DNA of 12,720 nt from Methanobacteriota archaeon. Lineage in GTDB: Archaea; Thermoplasmatota; E2; DHVEG-1. Positions 7,408 through 12,720 of the stretch are shown one piece after another. Positions within the stretch are counted from its first letter, which is position 1. Every line of letters starts with the position of its first letter. A model generated the notes under the pieces. That model did not search any database and had not been told where the DNA came from. It was given only the letters and a program-made list of their open reading frames with translations. The stretch is from the NCBI GenBank assembly GCA_026394435.1, contig JAPKYG010000176.1, positions 1 through 12,720 of the forward strand, read 5' to 3'. The position numbers and the translations under genes are program-made.

Positions 7408-7467
7408 ACCTAAATGTTACGCTGTTCTTCCTTAAGAGAATAACCTTATTGTTTAGGTTGATTTTTT
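7408..7467. repeat. Inverted repeat ACCTAAA/TTTAGGT followed by a T tract
   Basis: ACCTAAA (7408-7414) and TTTAGGT (7452-7458) are exact reverse complements separated by 37 bases, with TTTTTT at 7462-7467. They lie about 25 bases upstream of the cysteine-rich gene's TATA box. This could be an operator pair; no plus-strand gene lies ahead of it to be terminated, and a chance match is possible. Confidence 0.2.
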
Positions 7468-7555
7468 CGCACTAAGAATTATTGCATAAAGCAGTTATAG
7501 TGTAATGTCAAATATGAAAAGAATTATAGTAAAAATTCTCCAAGAGAAGAGTTGA

Positions 7556-8659
7556 TTAGAGAATTACGTAAATATCTTCGATATCGAGAGAAGAATTATG
7601 GTGGTTATCTGTAGCTCTCACGGTAAGGGTGTGCAGTCCACGGGATGCTTGGAGATCCCAGGTAAATGGTGCTTCCGTGTCAACGGATTGCGAGATATCA
7701 TCAAGGAAAAATTCAACGGAATTGGCATTTTCGGTCGTTACCTGCGCCGTAAGCTTTCCTAGTATCCGTGCAGCTGCTTGCTGTATAGGGAGTTTTTTCA
7801 AAAGTGTTGGGATTCCTAGACCAAAGAAATAGGTGTGATAGTAGAGCGGTGTTTCAAGGTGTACTCTCGGGACATTCGGTTTGAGGTTTCCATAGGCTCC
7901 GTCGATGAACATGACACCGGTGCCGTTGCCGTACCATTCTGCGATCATGTCTGCGTCATAGGACATGCGGAACCAGCCGTCCTCTCCCCATTTTGTCCCC
8001 CAGCTGTTTTTTACAATCCAACAGTTCTTAGTATCATCGTATCCTACGATGGTGACGACGTGTCCTCCGACCGTTCTTCCCTCATGATGTTTATATACGC
8101 CTCCAAGGTAATAGAAGAAATCTCTCCAGAAATGAATGCAGATGACGAGTGGCCCATGGTCGATTAACGCTTGTTTCATGGAACTGATATTGTGGTCGAC
8201 CCATCCCCACTCGGTAATTTTCACGGTCCTATTCTCCCACCCAGGGAGACTTTCAAAGGGGTAATCAAATACTCGATGCGGATCAGGGAAACATCCTTCA
8301 TCAGGAACTCCAGTGTCTATGAGATAGTTGGCTGCATCAACGATGTTGACATAACCTTGGTTAATGGTCCCCCCTGCATAGAAATACAGGTGGTTCTCTG
8401 AAAGATCAGGATTGTATTGCTCTTGGAGTTGGTATTGCATTATTGTTTCTAGAGCAGCGCATAAGCCGAATGCTTCGCAGGTTGGTGCGGGTGACTGATC
8501 TTTAATGGGAGTCGTATAATCGGTTCCGTTGATATCCCGCCAACTGAACGAAGACGGTACATTGAACATTTCATGAGCAGTACCAATTTTTACTGTACTG
8601 AAAGAAGTGATTGGCAGTAACAAGAAAATAACCCAGAGAATCGTAATTGTTTTCTTCAT
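7556..8659 (-). CDS. Secreted papain-like (C1A) cysteine protease with C-terminal Ig-like domain
   Basis: The start is ATG at 8657-8659, with GGGGAAA just upstream and a signal peptide MKKTITILWVIFLLLPITSF; upstream in-frame codons give a basic, non-signal stretch and are rejected. The 367-residue product carries the full C1A set: oxyanion Gln55 in KDQ, nucleophile Cys61 in TCEAFGLCAALETI, His200 in GGHVVTIVGYDD, Asn218 in CWIVKNSWGTKWGEDGWFRM. The enzyme should cleave peptide bonds in external proteins. Two oddities: the Trp that normally follows the catalytic Cys (SCWAF) is Glu62, and there is almost no propeptide, since the mature-type start (VPSSFSWRD) begins near residue 34. After the peptidase domain (about 34-255) a linker leads to an Ig-like domain (about 305-367, VEFFLDD...GLHTLTVRATDNH). 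Extracellular cysteine proteases are known from sediment archaea that use detrital protein. The gene is divergent from the DUF63 gene. Confidence 0.9.
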   Translation of the reverse strand: MKKTITILWVIFLLLPITSFSTVKIGTAHEMFNVPSSFSWRDINGTDYTTPIKDQSPAPTCEAFGLCAALETIMQYQLQEQYNPDLSENHLYFYAGGTINQGYVNIVDAANYLIDTGVPDEGCFPDPHRVFDYPFESLPGWENRTVKITEWGWVDHNISSMKQALIDHGPLVICIHFWRDFFYYLGGVYKHHEGRTVGGHVVTIVGYDDTKNCWIVKNSWGTKWGEDGWFRMSYDADMIAEWYGNGTGVMFIDGAYGNLKPNVPRVHLETPLYYHTYFFGLGIPTLLKKLPIQQAAARILGKLTAQVTTENANSVEFFLDDISQSVDTEAPFTWDLQASRGLHTLTVRATDNHHNSSLDIEDIYVIL

Positions 8660-8692
8660 AGTATTTCCCCTACATAATACATAATATTTTGC

Positions 8693-8704
8693 CTTTATAA
8701 TAAT
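8693..8704 (-). promoter_or_regulatory. TATA box of the C1A protease gene
   Basis: The minus strand reads ATTATTATAAAG, centred about 39 bases upstream of the ATG. Transcription would start near 8672, leaving a short leader that just includes the GGGGAAA ribosome-binding site (8664-8671). Confidence 0.45.
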
Positions 8705-8732
8705 TGTTATTGGTCTTTGAGTCGAGGGTAAA

Positions 8733-8741
8733 TTAATATAT
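8733..8741 (+). promoter_or_regulatory. TATA box of the DUF63 gene (leaderless start)
   Basis: TTAATATAT is centred about 29 bases before the ATG at 8766 and is preceded by a purine-rich GAGGGTAA that could be the TFB-recognition element. No Shine-Dalgarno sequence precedes the ATG, so the transcript is probably leaderless. The divergent protease promoter lies 30-40 bases away, so both promoters share this short spacer. Confidence 0.5.
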
Positions 8742-8765
8742 GGTCTTTTTCTTAGCCTTGAAATA

Positions 8766-9977
8766 ATGAACCTTCGAACAATTACATTACAGCAAAAGAT
8801 GGTCCTATACCTTGGTATTTTTCTTGGAATCATTGCGACGATTATCATCGGATATCTCCTTGCACCAACCCTGATCTATGACCAATGGATCTGGAAATAT
8901 TACTGGGGGCCAGTGGTTGCTGATGCATCGGGGCATTCAGTTTCCTACAATGGTGTCACCGCACTCGAAGGCTATACGATTCTTTCAGAGATTACCTATG
9001 GAATTATCCTTGTCTGCGCCCTCTATGGACTGTACAAACTTTTAAGGAAACTTGAAATCAGGATTGATTGGTATTTCTGCCTTGCCTTGTTTCCCTATAT
9101 CCTGTTTGGTCCAGTGACTCGCGTCTTGGAAGATACCAATTATTTTTCTGAACCTGCTGTGTACTGGTTCATCTCACCACTGATATACTTTCAGACGACG
9201 CTGTATGTGCTGATCTTTCTCTTTCTAGGCTATTATCTTCAAAAAAAAGCATTTGCCCGAAGGAAAACACTCTTAATTCTTCTTTCTGTATTTGTCCTTA
9301 TCGATGTTTTCTATACGATTCTTTGGATTCTTGGAATCCGCTATGGTGCCTCTCTTATTGAACCTGGTTTCTTTTACGTTCTTTCCATTCTCGCATTTCT
9401 CCCTCTTCTGTATCGTATTATAAAAAAACAGATGATGACGGTAAATACCGTTATTTTCTCAGGCGGGTTGCTTATTGTCCTGCCGTGTGTCTTCCTTATT
9501 GGACGATGGATCATAGGGGACCAATGGAGTGGTTCTAATGGTACATATCTTAATGTGTTTTTGCTCGTTATCGGACTTGTTGTCCTCATCGTAATTCTCG
9601 TGTACCTGATTGCGTGGGTCTATCGAAAACACGAGACTATCGTGATGTATAAAAATCCGTTGAATCTCTCAATGCTTGCAGGGCATCTGATTGATGGGAT
9701 AACAAGCTACATTAGTATCTATGATCCCTTGAGTATGGGGTTGCCGTCGTATGTTGAGAAACACCCTGCATCAAACGGCCTTATGGAGCTGTGGCCACCG
9801 TTATTTCCTATTGTCAAATTCCTCCTTATTATTATGGTGATTTACGTCTTTGATGTCGTGTATAAAAAAGAACTGGGGAAGTATTCACGGTTAGTTAATC
9901 TCCTCAAAATCGGCATCTTCATCCTTGGCGTCTCACCAGGCATACGGGATCTGTTGCGGGTCACAATGGGTGTGTAG
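8766..9977 (+). CDS. DUF63 family polytopic membrane protein
   Basis: A 403-residue protein with about nine or ten predicted TM helices (around 13-33, 72-92, 103-118, 134-156, 168-190, 199-216, 226-247, 262-287, 345-365, 376-392). Hallmarks of the archaeal DUF63 family are the first loop LLAPTLIYDQWIWKYYWGPV (31-50) followed by VADA and GVTALEGYTILSEITYG (63-79), the conserved FGPVTRVLEDT (114-124), and a second half with AGHLIDGITSY (305-315) and a late acidic/aromatic loop. The conserved Arg, Glu, Asp and His residues at membrane edges suggest an enzymatic or transport role, but the family's function is not established to my knowledge. The ATG at 8766 has no ribosome-binding site and sits about 29 bases after a TATA box, as expected of a leaderless gene. 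It is transcribed alone and away from the protease. Confidence 0.88.
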   Translation: MNLRTITLQQKMVLYLGIFLGIIATIIIGYLLAPTLIYDQWIWKYYWGPVVADASGHSVSYNGVTALEGYTILSEITYGIILVCALYGLYKLLRKLEIRIDWYFCLALFPYILFGPVTRVLEDTNYFSEPAVYWFISPLIYFQTTLYVLIFLFLGYYLQKKAFARRKTLLILLSVFVLIDVFYTILWILGIRYGASLIEPGFFYVLSILAFLPLLYRIIKKQMMTVNTVIFSGGLLIVLPCVFLIGRWIIGDQWSGSNGTYLNVFLLVIGLVVLIVILVYLIAWVYRKHETIVMYKNPLNLSMLAGHLIDGITSYISIYDPLSMGLPSYVEKHPASNGLMELWPPLFPIVKFLLIIMVIYVFDVVYKKELGKYSRLVNLLKIGIFILGVSPGIRDLLRVTMGV

Positions 9978-10012
9978 AAGAGTCATCTTCCTCTCTCCGG
10001 TGAAGACAACAG

Positions 10013-10021
10013 AATTATAAA
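10013..10021 (+). promoter_or_regulatory. TATA box of the lipoyl synthase gene
   Basis: AATTATAAA is centred about 27 bases before the ATG at 10044, with no Shine-Dalgarno sequence in between, so transcription should start at or next to the ATG (10044 or 10047). Confidence 0.55.
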
Positions 10022-10043
10022 CACCATTGTTTTTTCTTCAGAG

Positions 10044-10892
10044 ATGATGAGACGGCATCCTGATTGGCTGAAAGTAAGAATTGGCGGAGGAGAAAATTTT
10101 TCAAAAGTAAAAAATCTCCTTAGAACCGCGAAATTGCATACGATTTGTGAAGAGGCCAGATGTCCTAATATCGCTGAATGTTTTGGATGTGGCACCGCTG
10201 TTTTTTTAATTTTAGGAAATGTCTGTACCCGAGACTGTAAATACTGTAATGTTACCCATGGGCTGCCTAGTTCCATAAATGAAAATGAACCACGAGATAT
10301 TGCAGAAAGCGTAAAAACCCTCGGGTTGAAGTACGTGGTGGTGACGTCGGTGACACGAGATGATCTCCCGGATGGTGGGGCATGTGTTTTTTCTCAGACC
10401 ATACAGGAAATTCGACAGTTGAATCCAGTAGTGCGCATTGAGGTGTTAATCCCTGACTTTAAAGCAGATGGGACTGCGTTGCAGTGTATCGTTGATAGCG
10501 CTCCTGACGTTATAAACCATAATATTGAGGTCGTTGAGACATTATTTCCAGAGATTCGGCCACAAGGAGATTATCAGAGGAGTTTATCTGTGTTAAGAAC
10601 AATAAAAACTATGGATAAAAAGATGAAAACAAAATCAGGATTCATGATTGGACTTGGAGAAACTAAGGAACAGATTCTTTCAACAATACAAGATCTAAAA
10701 ACGGCACACGTTGATTTTTTAACAATAGGACAATATTTGCAACCGACAAAACAGCATGCTGACATTAAGAAATATTACACGCCAGATGAATTTCAAGAGT
10801 TTAAAAACATCGCATTGAGTCTTGGTTTTGCACATGTTGAATCAGGACCGCTGGTTCGAAGCTCTTACCATGCACAGAACGCCTTGCAGTAG
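10044..10892 (+). CDS. lipA: Lipoyl synthase (radical SAM)
   Basis: A 282-residue enzyme that inserts two sulfur atoms at C6 and C8 of a protein-bound octanoyl chain to give lipoyl groups. Both clusters are present: the auxiliary-cluster motif CX4CX5C at Cys35, Cys40, Cys46 (CEEARCPNIAEC) and the radical SAM motif CX3CX2C at Cys61, Cys65, Cys68 (CTRDCKYC). VVVTSVTRDDLPDGGA and the C-terminal RSSYHA (272-277; serine ligand of the auxiliary cluster) are diagnostic. The length is slightly short for the family but all motifs are present. The start is ATGATG, either ATG possible; a TATA box about 27 bases upstream and no ribosome-binding site imply a leaderless message. It is followed by the two lipoate ligase genes, so this is a lipoylation cluster. 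No octanoyltransferase (LipB or LipM) is in the window. Confidence 0.95.
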   Translation: MMRRHPDWLKVRIGGGENFSKVKNLLRTAKLHTICEEARCPNIAECFGCGTAVFLILGNVCTRDCKYCNVTHGLPSSINENEPRDIAESVKTLGLKYVVVTSVTRDDLPDGGACVFSQTIQEIRQLNPVVRIEVLIPDFKADGTALQCIVDSAPDVINHNIEVVETLFPEIRPQGDYQRSLSVLRTIKTMDKKMKTKSGFMIGLGETKEQILSTIQDLKTAHVDFLTIGQYLQPTKQHADIKKYYTPDEFQEFKNIALSLGFAHVESGPLVRSSYHAQNALQ

Positions 10893-10910
10893 ATGTTTTT
10901 GGAAGAGGAA

Positions 10911-10919
10911 CTTTATAAG
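10911..10919 (+). promoter_or_regulatory. TATA box before the lipoate ligase genes
   Basis: CTTTATAAG lies in the 53-base spacer after lipA, centred 31 bases upstream of the ATG at 10946. It gives the ligase genes a possible promoter of their own and favours a leaderless ATG start for the first of them. Confidence 0.5.
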
Positions 10920-10945
10920 AAGATAATTGAATACGCGTGCGGATT

Positions 10946-11230
10946 ATGCGATCTCAATCCATCTATAAGGTGCCACAGGGGAAACTGCTAAAAATCTCTA
11001 TTGAGTACGATGAAAAAGATAATGTTATCAGAGACATTCGGATAACTGGGGATTTTTTTGCTTATCCTGAAGAGACAATTGAACTGATGGAAACGAAACT
11101 AAGAAACACGTTGATAGAAAGAGCACAATTACAGGAAAAGATACGTTCAATCATTACTGAATATCATATTCAATTTATTGGCGTTGATCCTGAAGGCTTG
11201 ACGCAAGCGATCCTGATGTGTAAACCATGA
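10946..11230 (+). CDS. lplB: Lipoate-protein ligase accessory (C-terminal) domain subunit
   Basis: A small protein (94 residues from ATG 10946; 97 from GTG 10937) matching the C-terminal domain that in bacterial LplA is fused to the catalytic part but in Thermoplasma acidophilum is the separate subunit LplB, needed for lipoate activation. Diagnostic stretches are YKVPQGKLLKISIEYDE near the start, IRDIRITGDFFAYPEETIE (about 30-50) and a C-terminal HIQFIGVDPEGLTQAI. ATG 10946 is preferred because it lies 31 bases after the CTTTATAAG box and neither start has a ribosome-binding site. Its TGA overlaps the next gene's ATG by four bases (ATGA, 11227-11230), typical of translational coupling and equal production of two subunits. 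Symbol use follows the Thermoplasma naming; bacterial lplB can mean another gene. Confidence 0.85.
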   Translation: MRSQSIYKVPQGKLLKISIEYDEKDNVIRDIRITGDFFAYPEETIELMETKLRNTLIERAQLQEKIRSIITEYHIQFIGVDPEGLTQAILMCKP

Positions 11231-11991
11231 AAGAACAATGGAGACTTCTCCAAACAGGTTTCAATACTGCTTTTTCAAACATGGCTGTTGACCGAGCGAT
11301 ACTTGTCGAAAATAGCGAAGGCAAGGTTCCTCCTACCGTACGATTTTACGGATGGATACCCCCTGCTATTTCTATCGGTTATTTTCAAAGTGTCGCTGAA
11401 GAAATCGATGTAAACGCATGCGAAAAACTTGGTGTTGATTATGTTCGGAGAATCACTGGCGGAGGCGCTGTGTTTCATGATAAAGAATTAACCTATAGTA
11501 TAGTGATACCAGAGGCGCATCCTGCGATACCAAAAAATATTTTAAAAAGTTACGGACGTATCTGTAATGCGTTATTACAAGGCTTGGCAAAACTAGGAAT
11601 TAAGGGCACCTATGCTCCTATCAATGATATCCTCGTTGATGGAAAAAAGATCTCCGGGAACGCACAAACCCGGAAAGCAAACACGGTTCTTCAACACGGG
11701 ACTATCCTTTTGGATGTCGATGTCGACACGATGTTTTCCTTACTGAAGGTCCCTAATGAAAAGATAAAAGATAAACTAATTCAAGACGTAAAACAGCGGG
11801 TGACATCAATACAACACATATTGGGAAAGAAGATAGGTTTTAAAGATGTGGCAGAGGCAATAAAGCTCGGTTTTGAGGAAGAATTCGATGTCGAATTGAT
11901 CCAAGGGGTTCTTACGAAAGAAGAAAAAACGCTAGCGACACAATTTGAAAAAGAATGTTTTTCAACAACGCATTGGAACCACAGAAGATAA
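11227..11991 (+). CDS. lplA: Lipoate-protein ligase A, catalytic subunit
   Basis: A 254-residue member of the LplA/BirA fold. It activates lipoate with ATP to lipoyl-AMP and transfers it to the target lysine of lipoyl-domain proteins (glycine cleavage H protein or 2-oxoacid dehydrogenase E2). Motifs seen: YGWIPPAISIGYFQ (41-54), the lipoate/adenylate loop RRITGGGAVFHD (74-85), PINDILVDGKKISGNAQ (131-147) with the likely catalytic Lys141, and QHGTILLDVD (156-165). The chain ends soon after the core with no C-terminal accessory domain; that domain is the gene just upstream, with a four-base overlap, so the active enzyme is presumably a heterodimer as in Thermoplasma. It could also accept octanoate and so feed LipA, which is inference. 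No acceptor protein is encoded nearby. Confidence 0.93.
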   Translation: MKEQWRLLQTGFNTAFSNMAVDRAILVENSEGKVPPTVRFYGWIPPAISIGYFQSVAEEIDVNACEKLGVDYVRRITGGGAVFHDKELTYSIVIPEAHPAIPKNILKSYGRICNALLQGLAKLGIKGTYAPINDILVDGKKISGNAQTRKANTVLQHGTILLDVDVDTMFSLLKVPNEKIKDKLIQDVKQRVTSIQHILGKKIGFKDVAEAIKLGFEEEFDVELIQGVLTKEEKTLATQFEKECFSTTHWNHRR

Positions 11992-12027
11992 TAAGAGCCC
12001 AAACAGCGATTAGATCTTCATTATTTT
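11992..12027. terminator. Convergent spacer with T-rich tract
   Basis: Only 36 bases separate the convergent ends of lplA and the radical SAM gene. The plus strand carries TTATTTTTTA (12021-12030), a likely U-tract terminator for the lipoate genes, running into the last codon of the opposite gene. No strong hairpin is seen. Confidence 0.35.
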
Positions 12028-12720
12028 TTAGATAAGAAAAAGACCCAGTGTTTCCGCGTAATCTTTTACTCGAAGATACTCTTCTCTTGGAACAGGGCAG
12101 GCGATCTCCTTGTATTCATGAGCATGATATTCGGGTCGGTACTGCCCCATGACATTGACGGCAGCCGCCAGGGTGTTTTTCTGGATCCACTCAAGAATCG
12201 GGCGGGAACAACACGTTCCATGGTTTGGTAAAACCAGATGTCTTACGATTACTTCACCTTGCTGATACGCAAGCAAATGATTTCGTTTCATAATAGCTGT
12301 ATATCCATCGACCTTGGAGAGGCGTTTTGCGCACGAATCATTCCCGTATTTAAAATCGGTTAGATAGATATCTATCACCCCGTGCAACAGTTTCATGGTT
12401 TCTTTTGAACCATACATATTAGAGTTCCACACTTGAGGAATGTTGCTGTCTAATTCCTTCAAAACCTTAAGAATATATAGGAGATTTGATGTTGGATCCC
12501 CACCGACCCAATTCACGTTTCGTGCACCCTGTTTTTTCCGTTCTTTAACGGCTGTGACAAGCGCTTTTGGTTCTATGGTTACACCACAAGGATTCTGACT
12601 TATATCCCAATTCTGGCAAAAAACACAATTGAAAGTACAGCCTGAAAAAAAGATCGTATATGATGGGACAAGCACTTTCTCTTCACCGTAATGTAAAAAC
12701 TCAGAGGCAATATGCGATTC
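12028..12720 (-). CDS. PflX-type radical SAM protein, N-terminus beyond the window (partial)
   Basis: The frame is open to the right edge, giving 230 visible residues beginning ESHIASEFLHYGEEKVLVPS, so the GTG at 12673-12675 is an internal Val and not the start. The radical SAM cluster motif CX3CX2C is at visible residues 28, 32, 35 (GCTFNCVFCQNWDIS), followed by VGGDPTSNL (72-80, the GGD/EP motif of the family), DIYLTDFKYGNDSCAKRLSK, the loop IVRHLVLPNH, and the late GQYRPEYHAH typical of the COG1313/PflX group, which is related to pyruvate formate-lyase activating enzymes. The substrate of this group is not established, and no glycyl radical enzyme is nearby, so calling it a PFL activase would overstate it. 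It converges on the lipoate cluster. Missing N-terminal residues are estimated at several dozen from family length. Confidence 0.9.
   Translation of the reverse strand, partial: ESHIASEFLHYGEEKVLVPSYTIFFSGCTFNCVFCQNWDISQNPCGVTIEPKALVTAVKERKKQGARNVNWVGGDPTSNLLYILKVLKELDSNIPQVWNSNMYGSKETMKLLHGVIDIYLTDFKYGNDSCAKRLSKVDGYTAIMKRNHLLAYQQGEVIVRHLVLPNHGTCCSRPILEWIQKNTLAAAVNVMGQYRPEYHAHEYKEIACPVPREEYLRVKDYAETLGLFLI

Noticed and set aside
7835..8401. Plus-strand open frames of 110 and 76 residues
   Set aside because: They are antisense to the C1A protease, whose catalytic motifs establish the coding strand.
8660..8848. N-terminal extension of the protease by 63 codons
   Set aside because: The extension is rich in Arg, Ile and Pro with no signal character, crosses the promoter region and overlaps the divergent DUF63 start; the ATG at 8659 gives a textbook signal peptide.
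9983..10276. 97-residue minus-strand open frame
   Set aside because: It is antisense to the lipA start, promoter and both cysteine motifs; no family resemblance is seen.
12673..12675. GTG as the start of the radical SAM gene
   Set aside because: The frame continues open to the window edge and the upstream residues (FLHYGEEKVLVPS) match the family, so the gene is cut by the window.
1..12720. CRISPR array or tandem direct repeats
   Set aside because: No regularly spaced direct repeats of 20-40 bases were seen; the only repetition is diverged Ig-type protein domains.

Overview
This is archaeal chromosomal DNA, most likely from a mesophilic or sediment-type euryarchaeote close to Candidatus Thermoplasmatota; that placement is inference, not a database result. 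Supporting signs are a DUF63 membrane protein (a euryarchaeal family), a KaiC-like RecA ATPase, a lipoate ligase split into two genes as in Thermoplasma, archaeal TATA boxes about 25-40 bp before most starts, several apparently leaderless genes, and large Ig-type surface proteins rich in N-glycosylation sequons.

Layout. (1) Bases 1-136 hold the C-terminal end of a probable IS66-like transposase and a candidate terminal inverted repeat. (2) Bases 354-6725, minus strand, form a compact three-gene operon: a KaiC-like ATPase, a 1250-residue surface protein (DUF2341 + concanavalin-like + FN3/Ig domains + one TM helix + cytoplasmic coiled-coil tail), and a 527-residue paralog matching the last 500 residues of the large protein. 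All three genes start with GTG or TTG behind a Shine-Dalgarno sequence. I find no established name for this set; it is the best candidate here for an undescribed system. (3) Bases 6726-6933 hold the operon promoter and a GC-rich island that may be a small RNA. (4) Bases 6934-7347, minus strand, encode a small protein with eight cysteines. (5) A secreted papain-type (C1A) protease (7556-8659, minus) is divergent from a DUF63 polytopic membrane protein (8766-9977, plus). (6) Bases 10044-11991, plus strand, are a lipoate gene cluster: lipoyl synthase, the C-terminal accessory domain of lipoate ligase, and the catalytic ligase. (7) A PflX-type radical SAM protein (minus) runs off the right edge.

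How the genes work together. The lipoate cluster can attach scavenged lipoate (LplA plus its accessory subunit) and insert sulfur into protein-bound octanoyl groups (LipA); no lipoyl acceptor protein is in the window. The KaiC/surface-protein operon suggests a cytosolic ATPase working at the membrane with two anchored envelope proteins whose tails share one motif. The protease and surface proteins fit an organism that handles external polymers. By spot sampling, the left half (about 130-7550) looks more AT-rich than the right half, and with the transposase remnant at its edge it may be an accessory segment.
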